Counted from the first letter of the stretch, positions 1 to 5,742 are shown. The stretch: DNA of 7,275 nucleotides from JBFHIZ01 sp041596215 (GCA_041596215.1 JBFHIZ010000058.1:1-7275); one strand, 5' to 3'. Program-made: numbers and translations. The notes: generated from the sequence alone by a model not told the origin.

Positions 1-66
1 AGAAAACGAGATAAACACATAGTAGCTATAAAGTAACTACCAAAGATTCGACCTAGTCGAAGCTAT

Positions 67-138
67 GGCTCCTTGGTCAAGCGGTTAAGACATCGCCCTT
101 TCACGGCGGTAACACGGGTTCAAGTCCCGTAGGAGTCA
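67..138 (+). tRNA. tRNA-Glu (anticodon UUC)
   Basis: A complete 72-nt cloverleaf is visible. The acceptor strands GGCTCCT (67-73) and AGGAGTC (131-137) pair with one G-U, and the discriminator base is A138. The anticodon loop CTTTCAC gives anticodon TTC, closed by a five-pair stem (TCGCC with GGCGG). The T arm is ACGGG-TTCAAGT-CCCGT. The CCA end is not encoded (the next bases are CT), so it must be added after transcription. UUC-anticodon tRNA-Glu is a classical substrate of MnmA, whose gene starts at 6830. It is probably co-transcribed with the tRNA-Cys gene downstream, because the clear terminator lies after both. Confidence 0.97.
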
Positions 139-142
139 CTTG

Positions 143-200
143 AAATCGATAATTTAGTAAGGTATAATCACATTGTGATAACACTACGCTTTATCGATTT
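143..200. repeat. Nested inverted repeat between the two tRNA genes
   Basis: A perfect 10-bp inverted repeat, AAATCGATAA (143-152) and TTATCGATTT (191-200), encloses a second palindrome, ATCACA-T-TGTGAT (167-179). The outer stem is followed by a short T-rich run, so it could act as a weak terminator or as a processing hairpin separating the tRNAs. The stem is AT-rich and its loop is long, so terminator function is uncertain. Confidence 0.55.
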
Positions 201-218
201 TTGTATAACTAAATATAT

Positions 219-289
219 GGCGCCATAGCCAAGTGGTAAGGCAAAGGTCTGCAACACCTCTATCACCAGTTCAAATCTGGTTGGCGCCT
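219..289 (+). tRNA. tRNA-Cys (anticodon GCA)
   Basis: A 71-nt cloverleaf is present. The acceptor strands GGCGCCA (219-225) and TGGCGCC (282-288) pair perfectly, and the discriminator is T289 (U73), the base typical of tRNA-Cys. The anticodon loop CTGCAAC gives GCA. The first pair of the anticodon stem is an A-C mismatch. The T arm is CCAGT-TCAAATC-TGG-like. CCA is not encoded. It lies 80 nt after tRNA-Glu, probably in the same transcript. Confidence 0.96.
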
Positions 290-303
290 CTAATTATTTA
301 AAG

Positions 304-343
304 ATCAAAAATAAAGGGTAAACCTTTGTTTATGGTTTTTTTT
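304..343 (+). terminator. Intrinsic terminator of the tRNA transcript
   Basis: A long stem starts with GG (316-317) paired to CC (323-324) around a GTAAA loop. It continues outward through AAA/TTT, a U-G pair, AAA/TTT, one A-A mismatch and further pairs to about 304/336. It is followed directly by eight T residues (336-343). The position, 15 nt after tRNA-Cys, fits termination of the tRNA operon. Confidence 0.85.
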
Positions 344-559
344 GTTACTCGTAAATTTTTTATGAAAGTTTGATTTACAATATTTTGAATTAAATAGCGG
401 TAATTAACTGTCGTAAAAGTGTCGTATATAAGGAAATAAAAATGGTGTAATTAAGAAAATCAGTTATTGATATGTTACTTATGATAAAGAGACGCAGTTA
501 GTATAAAATAGTGGACCATAGTGTAAAATTACCTTAAGTTGAAAACAGAATAAAAAGAT
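344..559. other. Intergenic stretch, no gene seen
   Basis: This AT-rich stretch lies between the tRNA terminator and the insertion-sequence remnant. Both strands are broken by frequent stops, and no start with a convincing ribosome binding site, tRNA-like fold or terminator was found. Together with 869-959 it looks like decayed DNA flanking an old insertion. Confidence 0.5.
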
Positions 560-628
560 AGAGAATACCTCCTTTGTGTTATGATTAAGTTATCACACAA
601 AAACACGCACAAAGAAAGGATATTCTCT
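560..628 (+). repeat. Long inverted repeat in front of the transposase remnant
   Basis: AGAGAATA (560-567) pairs perfectly with TATTCTCT (621-628). CCTTT (571-575) pairs with AAAGG (615-619), and TTGTGTTAT (574-582) can pair with ATCACACAA (592-600) at 8 of 9 positions; the last two pairings share two bases at 574-575, so they cannot form fully together. In an RNA read through from upstream, the fold would bury the AAAGGA ribosome binding site (615-620) just before the ATG at 629. This resembles the hairpins near IS ends that keep impinging transcripts from being translated. That function is inference; the pairing is visible. Confidence 0.6.
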
Positions 629-868
629 ATGAATAACAGTATACTACATTTTAACGAAGAAGGAATCAACGAATTAGGGAAACATGCAAAAAAGTTTTTT
701 TAAGATCCAATCAAAATAGATGACATGGTGGATGGTGTATTAAAAACACTTTTAATATTTGGATTAGATTTAATAAAGGAAACATTAGAAGATTTGGATG
801 AAACGATTCGAAAATCAGGAACTCGAAAAGAAAAATGGAATATAATTATAAAGAAAAAATTAAGGTAG
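629..868 (+). pseudogene. Remnant of an ISLre2-family (UPF0236) transposase, N-terminal part
   Basis: Translation from ATG 629 gives MNNSILHFNEEGINELGKHA and continues with KKFF, a TAA at codon 25 (701-703), then DPIKIDDMVDGV, IKETLEDLDETIRKSG and RKEKWN, ending at TAG 866-868. The start, the KETLEDxDE block and the K-WN block are what I recall from the N-terminus of ISLre2-family transposases, which are normally about 450-480 residues long. The in-frame TAA is explained by one substitution of a GAA or AAA codon after FF. Only about 79 codons remain, and no central or C-terminal catalytic part is found downstream, so the copy is dead both by nonsense mutation and by truncation. AAAGGA at 615-620 is the likely former ribosome binding site. 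The family call rests on remembered similarity and was not searched. Confidence 0.72.
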
Positions 869-959
869 GATAATTACTAATTAATTGAGAAAATAAAAAG
901 TTTGTCGTTTTTTTCAAAAAAAATAAATAGCGATTACTTTAGAAAAAAATTTTATTAAG

Positions 960-1106
960 ATGACAAAAAAAGAATTAAAAAAAATATTTAAAAGCAAAGG
1001 ATTCTCTTTTTTTCGTAGAATACAAAAGATTGATGAATATTGGGAGGCATTTGGAGAGCAATTCCTATTTATAACTCCAGAAGAAATTATTGAAAAATTG
1101 TTATAG
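960..1106 (+). CDS. Small ORF of 48 codons, unknown; possible gene remnant
   Basis: The frame from ATG 960 to TAG 1104-1106 encodes a basic N-terminus (MTKKELKKIFKSKGF), then FFRRIQKIDEYW, EAFGEQFLF and an ending ITPEEIIEKLL. The amphipathic, protein-like composition is unlike random AT-rich translation, but there is no good ribosome binding site before the ATG. A different frame just after it reads IVIAIFETEWKQDKNI before a stop at about 1145-1147, which would fit a frameshifted C-terminus. I do not recognise the family. It could be a real small protein, the tail of a decayed gene, or chance. Confidence 0.3.
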   Translation: MTKKELKKIFKSKGFSFFRRIQKIDEYWEAFGEQFLFITPEEIIEKLL

Positions 1107-1112
1107 CTATCT

Positions 1113-1140
1113 TTGAAACGGAATGGAAGCAGGATAAAAA
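1113..1140 (+). promoter_or_regulatory. Possible sigma-A promoter of the VOC gene
   Basis: TTGAAA (1113-1118) lies 16 nt before a weak TAAAAA (1135-1140), about 38 nt upstream of the start at 1178. The -10 matches the consensus poorly, so this is only a candidate. Confidence 0.3.
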
Positions 1141-1177
1141 TATATGAGTAAATTTCAATTCGTAGGAGGTATAAAAA

Positions 1178-1585
1178 ATGAGATTAGATGGATTTGGATT
1201 ATTTGTAAATGACATGTCTGTAATGATAAAATTTTATAAAGAGGTTTTGGGATTTGAAATTAAAGAAAATGAAGACACGTCAAATGTATATTTAGTAAAA
1301 GATCATACTCTCTTTTTGCTTTATGGAAGAAATGATTTTGAAAAGATGACAAATAAGAGATATGAATATGTAAAAGGTATGAATGGTCATTTCGAAATTG
1401 CACTTTATGTTGACACGTTTGAAGAAGTAGATGAAGAATATGTAAAGGCAATCAACAAAGGTGCTACTTCAGTACTAGAACCAATAACCGAGCCTTGGGG
1501 GCAAAGAACTTGCTACATTGCCGACCCAGAAGGTAATTTAATAGAAATAGGTTCTTTTAATAAGACGTTTGAGAGTTTACATTAA
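1178..1585 (+). CDS. VOC superfamily (glyoxalase/bleomycin-resistance fold) protein
   Basis: This is a 135-residue protein with the single-unit layout of two beta-alpha-beta-beta-beta modules. The first module has FVNDMSVMIKFYKEVLGFEI (9-28), the usual D-M-x-x-x-x-x-FY-x-x-VLGF signature. The second has HFEIALYVD (71-79), GATSVLEP, then QRTCYIADPEGNLIEI (109-124). H71 and E123 sit where VOC enzymes place metal ligands. The residue aligned with the usual N-terminal ligand (H/Q/E near position 5-7) appears to be Gly or Phe, so the metal site may be incomplete. The start is supported by AGGAGG at 1164-1169, eight nt before the ATG. Family members include glyoxalases, fosfomycin- and bleomycin-resistance proteins and dioxygenases; the substrate cannot be told. 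The methyltransferase follows after 57 nt on the same strand and may share its transcript. Confidence 0.9.
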   Translation: MRLDGFGLFVNDMSVMIKFYKEVLGFEIKENEDTSNVYLVKDHTLFLLYGRNDFEKMTNKRYEYVKGMNGHFEIALYVDTFEEVDEEYVKAINKGATSVLEPITEPWGQRTCYIADPEGNLIEIGSFNKTFESLH

Positions 1586-1642
1586 ATTTATGCGAAATAG
1601 AATGTAGTTGTTTACACTGAAAAATCATAGGGGGTTAAAATA

Positions 1643-2260
1643 ATGGATAAAGAAAGTGGTTTTCTTTTTAATTTAATAGCACCAATTTATGGTTTGTTTT
1701 ATCTAAAACAGAAAAAACATTACAAGATGATTATTGAAAATGCTGCTAAAGAATTGAATTTGTCTTCATTTGCAACTGTTTTAGACGTAGGATGTGGAAC
1801 CGGTGCGTTGTGCTCTGTTCTTAATGAAATTGGATTAGCAGTAACTGGAGTTGATCCGGCAGACAATATGTTAAAGATTGCAAAAAGACAACCTGAAAAT
1901 AAGAATATAAGCTTTATGCATGGGAATGTACTTGAGCAGCTTCCGTTTCAAGACAAGGTATTTGATATATCGATTGCTTCTTATGTAGCACATGGATTAC
2001 AAAAAAATGAAAGAAAACAAATGTATATCCAAATGGGCCGGGTAACGAAAGACAAGGTAATCATTTATGACTATAACCAAAACCGCACATTATTGACATC
2101 GATTATCGAATGTCTTGAACGAGGCGATTATTTTCAATTTATAAAAGAGGCGGAAGAAGAGATGAAAAACTGTCTTTATGAAATGAAAGAGTGTTTTTCA
2201 GAGGTCAAAGTCGTTAACGTAGATTCTAAAGCTGCTTGGTATATTTGCACACCGATTTGA
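1643..2260 (+). CDS. Class I SAM-dependent methyltransferase
   Basis: This 205-residue cytoplasmic enzyme should transfer a methyl group from S-adenosylmethionine; its acceptor is unknown. SAM-binding motif I is VLDVGCGTG (46-54), followed by the acidic end of strand 2 in GVDPADNM (69-76) and by GNVLEQLPF (about 94-102), the usual Methyltransf_11/25 order. The N-terminal segment FLFNLIAPIYGLFY resembles the helical cap of UbiE/small-molecule methyltransferases. A GGGGG ribosome binding site (1630-1634) lies eight nt before the ATG. It ends 30 nt from the convergent anti-sigma gene. Its C-terminal half is short for UbiE proteins, so the generic name is safer. It may be co-transcribed with the upstream VOC gene. 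Confidence 0.88.
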   Translation: MDKESGFLFNLIAPIYGLFYLKQKKHYKMIIENAAKELNLSSFATVLDVGCGTGALCSVLNEIGLAVTGVDPADNMLKIAKRQPENKNISFMHGNVLEQLPFQDKVFDISIASYVAHGLQKNERKQMYIQMGRVTKDKVIIYDYNQNRTLLTSIIECLERGDYFQFIKEAEEEMKNCLYEMKECFSEVKVVNVDSKAAWYICTPI

Positions 2261-2290
2261 TAACGTGTAAAAAATGCAAAATTAAAACAG

Positions 2291-3205
2291 TTATTGTTTG
2301 ATGAAATATTCCCCCGTTAGTTTAGTTTTGTAAGATAAATATACTAAGAGAATATATAAAATCAAATAAATTGGAATGCTTAAAAGCAAAATTAAATAGA
2401 AATCGCGTGTAGCAGAAAAAGAGGTCAAATTTCCACCCATAATCAAAAGATGACTTAAGATATAGGAAATAGGAAGTAAGAGTAATTTTTTGATTTTTGT
2501 TTTGATTTCTTCTTTATTTCGAAATATAAAATATAAAAGAATTAACATCACAGCAATAAAACTAGCAATAAGAAAATAGTAATTCAAAAACAAACGTGGG
2601 AGTGTTATTATACCACCATTTGTATTAGGATTTACTCCATATATGATGCTATCTTCAATCTGTCCGTTTGATACATAGTAAATGGTTTGAATTTTTTCAC
2701 CATTGGGATTTACAGTAATCATTTGTTCTGAAGAAGAATTAAAAAACTGATCCATGGAAGTAGTATAAAGGCTTAAATAGTAGGTACCAGTTTCTAATTC
2801 ATTAGAAAGTTCATATTGGGCGTTGAAAGTAAGCGTTACAATTCCATTATTTTCAACTACTTTAATAAAACCATCATCCTCCGAATAAGGTATATATTCT
2901 GGTGCGGTTAGGTATGCAAATAATAAAATAGCAATAATGAATGAAAGTATAGAGGCGAGTATGGCTGTAAACACGCGCTTTTTTTTGATGGTAAAGCTGA
3001 TTTTTTTTATAATTTTTGTTGAAGCAATGGTTTCTGGGGCTTTCGTATTTATAAAAATATCGGAGTTAAGTATATGTAATTCTTTTTCACATTCCTCACA
3101 TTTGCAAATATGTTCTTCTACAAATTGTTTTGTATCTTCGTTAACAATGCCTTCTACATACAAAGGCAATAAATCACGTATAATATTACATTCTCGCTTA
3201 TTCAT
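2291..3205 (-). CDS. Membrane zf-HC2 anti-sigma factor
   Basis: This 304-residue protein probably holds the upstream-encoded sigma factor inactive at the membrane. The cytoplasmic N-terminus carries the ZAS signature: H32-x3-C36-x2-C39, with C6 as a likely fourth zinc ligand, within a DLLPLYVEGIVNEDT-type helix region typical of zf-HC2 domains. A first membrane segment (about 78-99) follows a KKKR stop signal. An extracytoplasmic region (about 100-204) is rich in beta-type sequence and Asn/Thr. Three more hydrophobic segments follow (about 205-228, 241-256, 269-291), giving four in total, more than the single span of many ECF anti-sigmas. The start overlaps the sigma gene by 8 nt (3198-3205), with GGAGG inside the sigma coding sequence, so translation is probably coupled. 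The inducing signal is not evident. Confidence 0.88.
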   Translation of the reverse strand: MNKRECNIIRDLLPLYVEGIVNEDTKQFVEEHICKCEECEKELHILNSDIFINTKAPETIASTKIIKKISFTIKKKRVFTAILASILSFIIAILLFAYLTAPEYIPYSEDDGFIKVVENNGIVTLTFNAQYELSNELETGTYYLSLYTTSMDQFFNSSSEQMITVNPNGEKIQTIYYVSNGQIEDSIIYGVNPNTNGGIITLPRLFLNYYFLIASFIAVMLILLYFIFRNKEEIKTKIKKLLLLPISYILSHLLIMGGNLTSFSATRDFYLILLLSIPIYLILYILLVYLSYKTKLTGEYFIKQ

Positions 3206-3695
3206 TATTTTTATCCTCCATTTTCTTTAATATTTGTTGTTTTGCTCTGTGATAAGTAACACAAGCCCAGTTATTTGTTTTGCCAAATATTTGACCTATT
3301 TGTTTAAAACTTAGATCTGCAAAAACTCTCCACATAAATACTTCCCTATATGGTTCTGAAATCGTGTGCAACAGCTTTTGAATTTGAGCAGCTTGTTCAT
3401 GTATAATAATTCTGTCTTCTATAGATATTTGTGGGTCAACCGTATCGTCAAGATCTGTAGCATCAACAAAATTCACTTTTTTAAGCTTATGCAAGTAAGA
3501 GTAGTAACAATTTTTTGCAATTTGACATAACCAAACACGTAAATCACAGTCTCCTCGAAAATCAGCAATTTTTTGCATTGCCTTAAAAAAAGTTTCACTT
3601 GTGACTTCTTCTGCAATATGTTCATCGCCCGAAAGACGCCTTACATATCGATACACATCGTCAAAATATAAATAATATATCTGCTCAAAATCCAT
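3198..3695 (-). CDS. ECF-type RNA polymerase sigma factor
   Basis: At 165 residues it has the usual ECF length, with only regions 2 and 4. Region 2 spans about 5-72, including YLYFDDVYRYVRRL, the EEVTSETFFKA segment (29-39) and FRGDCDLRVWLCQIAKNCYYSYL (46-68), the -10 recognition and core-binding part. Region 4 spans about 104-157, with SEPYREVFMWRV followed by the helix-turn-helix LSFKQIGQIFGKTNNWACVTYHRAKQQI. A linker rich in Asp (about 78-95) separates them. The start has an excellent AAGGAGGTG ribosome binding site (3704-3712, minus strand), eight nt from the ATG. The anti-sigma gene overlaps its 3' end. A candidate ECF promoter lies just upstream, implying autoregulation. The exact ECF group was not determined. 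Confidence 0.93.
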   Translation of the reverse strand: MDFEQIYYLYFDDVYRYVRRLSGDEHIAEEVTSETFFKAMQKIADFRGDCDLRVWLCQIAKNCYYSYLHKLKKVNFVDATDLDDTVDPQISIEDRIIIHEQAAQIQKLLHTISEPYREVFMWRVFADLSFKQIGQIFGKTNNWACVTYHRAKQQILKKMEDKNNE

Positions 3696-3720
3696 TACTA
3701 TTTCACCTCCTTACTTATAA

Positions 3721-3746
3721 GACAGAGAAAAACCAAAAATCTTACA
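3721..3746 (-). promoter_or_regulatory. Candidate ECF-type promoter of the sigma/anti-sigma operon
   Basis: On the minus strand TGTAAG (3741-3746) and TGTC (3721-3724) are separated by exactly 16 nt. This resembles TGAAAC/TGTAAC-N16-CGTC-type promoters read by ECF sigma factors. The -10 part ends 25 nt before the ATG, predicting a short leader containing the AAGGAGGTG site. Autoregulation is common for such operons. The match is inferred from consensus and was not tested. Confidence 0.5.
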
Positions 3747-3844
3747 ATATATTTGAAAATAAATAATATAATAATGTTAGCATAAAAAAATATAAATTGC
3801 TTATGAAATAATTAATACGAATTAATAATACTAAGTTTAAACAT

Positions 3845-3881
3845 AAAAAAAGGAATCCATACTAGGGATGAATTCCTTTTT
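3845..3881 (-). terminator. Intrinsic terminator of the peroxiredoxin gene
   Basis: A stem runs AAAAAGGAAT (3847-3856) with ATTCCTTTTT (3872-3881), continues past one C-A mismatch into CAT/ATG, and closes on a 7-nt loop. Read on the minus strand it ends in a T run (A3851-A3845), about 90 nt after the peroxiredoxin stop. The T run on the other strand makes it potentially bidirectional, but no plus-strand gene ends here. Confidence 0.8.
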
Positions 3882-3972
3882 GATATTTTATAAAGTGTAA
3901 AAATTGCCAAATAAGACAGGATTAACTGCTTTATTTTTAAAAATAACGAATTGGTTGTTAAAAGACTAAAAC

Positions 3973-4662
3973 TTAGTTTTCTCTTTTAAAACACATAAAC
4001 CAATCCAAGCAATATTTGTTATCTTCATTCGTTTCCATACGATCTTTAGCTACTCCGCAAGAACCTGGTGGAGGAAGAATGACATCTTCACCTGGTTGCC
4101 AGTTAGCTGGTGTTGCAATAGCTTCTTTGTCCGCCTTTTGAAGCGCAAGAATGATACGTTTAATTTCATCAAAGTTACGGCCAGTTGAGGCTGGGTAGTA
4201 TAAGATTGTTCTTACAACGGACGAAGGGTCAATTATAAAAACTGCGCGTACGGCTTGTGTTGTAGAAGAACCGGATTGAATCATTCCGAATTTTTTTGCT
4301 ACATCCATTTTAATATCTTCAATGAGAGGGAAAGTAACTTCGACATTTTTCATTCCTTTATATTCAATTTTTTCTTGAATTGTTCGTAACCAAGCGATGT
4401 GTGCATAAAGTGAATCAACGGAAAGACCGATAAGTTCCGTGTTTAACGCTTTAAATTCATCTTGCATACTTGCAAAAGTCATAAACTCAGTTGTACAAAC
4501 TGGTGTAAAGTCTGCGGGATGACTAAATAAGATAACCCATTTTCCTTCATAATCTTCAGGAAAAGAAATATTTCCTTGCGTAGTGACCGCTTTAAATGCG
4601 GGTGCTTTGTCACCAATAAGTGGTAATGTAACAATTTCCTTAACTTCATCTTGATTTTCCAT
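3973..4662 (-). CDS. Peroxiredoxin, Prx6 (1-Cys-type) subfamily
   Basis: This 229-residue cytosolic thiol peroxidase should reduce hydrogen peroxide and organic hydroperoxides. The active site is HPADFTPVCTTE, with peroxidatic C56, T53 and P49, and R139 (QAVRAVFIIDP) completes the usual P-T-C-R set. The length and the C-terminal extension (YYPASTGRNFDEIKRIILAL, then NWQPGEDVILPPP) are typical of the Prx6 group. Three more cysteines sit near the end: C202, C218 and C224. The C218-x5-C224 pair recalls archaeal Prx6 enzymes in which such cysteines act in resolution, so this enzyme may not be strictly 1-Cys. The start has AAAGGAGG (4670-4677, minus strand). It is divergent from the HxlR-like gene across 99 bp and is likely its target. 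A terminator follows at 3845-3881. Confidence 0.95.
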   Translation of the reverse strand: MENQDEVKEIVTLPLIGDKAPAFKAVTTQGNISFPEDYEGKWVILFSHPADFTPVCTTEFMTFASMQDEFKALNTELIGLSVDSLYAHIAWLRTIQEKIEYKGMKNVEVTFPLIEDIKMDVAKKFGMIQSGSSTTQAVRAVFIIDPSSVVRTILYYPASTGRNFDEIKRIILALQKADKEAIATPANWQPGEDVILPPPGSCGVAKDRMETNEDNKYCLDWFMCFKREN

Positions 4663-4684
4663 GAAAAAACCTCCTTTGTATTGT

Positions 4685-4730
4685 TTGTTTTATGTTCTTA
4701 TTATATTATATGAATATAACATAAAAACAA
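4685..4730. promoter_or_regulatory. Palindromic operator/promoter region between prx and the HxlR-like gene
   Basis: TTGTTTTATGTT (4685-4696) is mirrored by AACATAAAAACAA (4718-4730, one extra A), centred at about 4707. Within it lie two overlapping TATAAT boxes on the minus strand (4700-4705 and 4705-4710) for prx. On the plus strand TTGTTT (4681-4686), 17 nt, TATTAT (4704-4709) could serve the regulator gene. A protein bound to the palindrome would block both. A second small palindrome, ACAAATTTGT (4737-4746), lies just before the regulator's ribosome binding site. Confidence 0.6.
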
Positions 4731-4761
4731 AAAGAGACAAATTTGTTTGTAGGGGGTAATA

Positions 4762-5085
4762 ATGAATATAAAAATGAATGAAGGATTTCAATTAATTCAT
4801 GATGTGTTTCGTATGAAATGGATACCTGAAATCATAGACGCGATAGCAATGGGATACCATAGATATACAGATATTGCAGAGAATATTGAATATATTAGTA
4901 ATACGGAATTGAACAGAAAGCTTGCTTTGCTTCAGGAAAGAGAAGTGATAACAAGAAAAATGGTTGATGATAAAGAAGGATATTATTTGTCTTCTTTTGG
5001 GGAAGATTTAAATCATATTTTTAGTCACTTTATTACAATGAGTGAAAAATATATAGAAAAATCATCGGCAAAAGAATTAGTTTAA
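4762..5085 (+). CDS. HxlR-like winged helix-turn-helix transcriptional regulator
   Basis: This 107-residue DNA-binding protein has the HxlR/MarR-like pattern. K19-W20 starts the first helix segment (RMKWIPEIIDAI), followed by G31 and RYTDI (34-38). The recognition part is ISNTELNRKLALLQEREVITRK (45-66), and the wing ends in YYLSSFGEDL (74-83). The C-terminal helix (about 84-104) is the probable dimerisation helix. There are no cysteines, so direct thiol sensing, as in YodB/HypR-type members, is not possible; any redox input must come by another route. A GGGGG ribosome binding site lies five nt before the ATG. It is divergent from the peroxiredoxin gene and is the most likely regulator of that gene and of itself through the palindrome at 4685-4730. 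Confidence 0.82.
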   Translation: MNIKMNEGFQLIHDVFRMKWIPEIIDAIAMGYHRYTDIAENIEYISNTELNRKLALLQEREVITRKMVDDKEGYYLSSFGEDLNHIFSHFITMSEKYIEKSSAKELV

Positions 5086-5249
5086 TTGTATGTTTTGCTT
5101 TTTATCAAAAAAAATCAGCAAAGATAAAAATCATGTGTGATAATTCAAAAATACGATTATGAAAGACTTCTTAAAAAATTTACGATTATATAAAAACAAA
5201 TAAAAAGAGACAAAAGATAAGAAAGAAAAGTAGAATAATAGTGTTCCAC

Positions 5250-5278
5250 TTGATTTCATAGTAATCATATAGTAATAT
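5250..5278 (+). promoter_or_regulatory. Sigma-A promoter of the Rrf2 gene with overlapping operator box
   Basis: TTGATT (5250-5255), a 17-nt spacer and TAATAT (5273-5278) form a good promoter 27 nt before the start. The spacer contains TCATAGTAATCATATA (5256-5271), found again at cysK with one mismatch. ATAGTAAT also occurs twice in direct repeat (5258-5265 and 5269-5276). A bound regulator would cover the promoter, so negative autoregulation is the simplest reading. Confidence 0.72.
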
Positions 5279-5304
5279 TAGGATATAAAAGGAGTGATAA
5301 TAAT

Positions 5305-5742
5305 ATGAAAGTATCATCAAAGGGACGCTATGCAGTTAGAATGATGATTGATATAGCACAACATAACAACGGTGAGTGGATATCTATTAAGGATATTGCA
5401 AAGCGTCAAGACATATCGATAAAATATTTGGAGCAAATTGTAACGAATTTAACAAGATCAGGCTTATTAATTAGTAGTCGTGGACCGCAAGGTGGATATA
5501 TGCTTGTTAAAAAAGCTAATAAATACACAATAGGTGAAATATTAAGAGTAACAGAAGGAGAGTTTGCACCAGTTTCATGCTTGGAAGTAAATGCAATACC
5601 TTGTGAAAGGCGAACCATATGTCCAACAATTGATTTTTGGGAAGGCTTGAATCGTGTAATAAATGATTATGTGGATTCCGTGACATTAGAAGAGTTGGCA
5701 AATTCGCAGACGGAAAAGGAAATCTGTAATTATTCAATTTAA
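5305..5742 (+). CDS. Rrf2-family transcriptional regulator (IscR/CymR-like)
   Basis: This 145-residue regulator opens with MKVSSKGRYAVRMMIDIA, the standard Rrf2 start. Next come the helix-turn-helix (WISIKDIAKRQDISIKYLEQIVTNL, 25-49) and the wing SRGPQGGYML (58-67). The dimerisation helix follows (IGEILRVTEGE, later FWEGLNRVINDYV). Three cysteines, C92, C100 and C106, lie in the loop where IscR binds its Fe-S cluster. IscR has C-x5-C-x5-C; here it is C-x7-C-x5-C, and a fourth cysteine (C141) is near the end. It could therefore sense Fe-S or redox state, or, like CymR, cysteine supply through cysteine synthase. A GGAG ribosome binding site precedes the ATG. It lies 142 nt upstream of cysK, and the shared operator box suggests it controls both. 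Confidence 0.92.
   Translation: MKVSSKGRYAVRMMIDIAQHNNGEWISIKDIAKRQDISIKYLEQIVTNLTRSGLLISSRGPQGGYMLVKKANKYTIGEILRVTEGEFAPVSCLEVNAIPCERRTICPTIDFWEGLNRVINDYVDSVTLEELANSQTEKEICNYSI

Noticed and set aside
46..62. TTCGAC-CTA-GTCGAA hairpin before tRNA-Glu as part of another RNA gene
   Set aside because: The stem is only six pairs and the upstream sequence is cut off at the window edge, so neither a tRNA 3' end nor a terminator can be supported.
2261..2290. Terminator between the convergent methyltransferase and anti-sigma genes
   Set aside because: Only a short ATAAC/GTTAT pairing with a long loop is visible, without a T run.
2937..3230. Plus-strand open frame opposite the anti-sigma gene
   Set aside because: It overlaps the zinc-finger and membrane segment coding region on the opposite strand; its hydrophobic stretch reflects the AT-rich complement.
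5098..5130. CTTTTTATC/GATAAAAA hairpin after the HxlR-like gene as a terminator
   Set aside because: The stem is nearly all A-T and no T run follows it, so termination cannot be supported.
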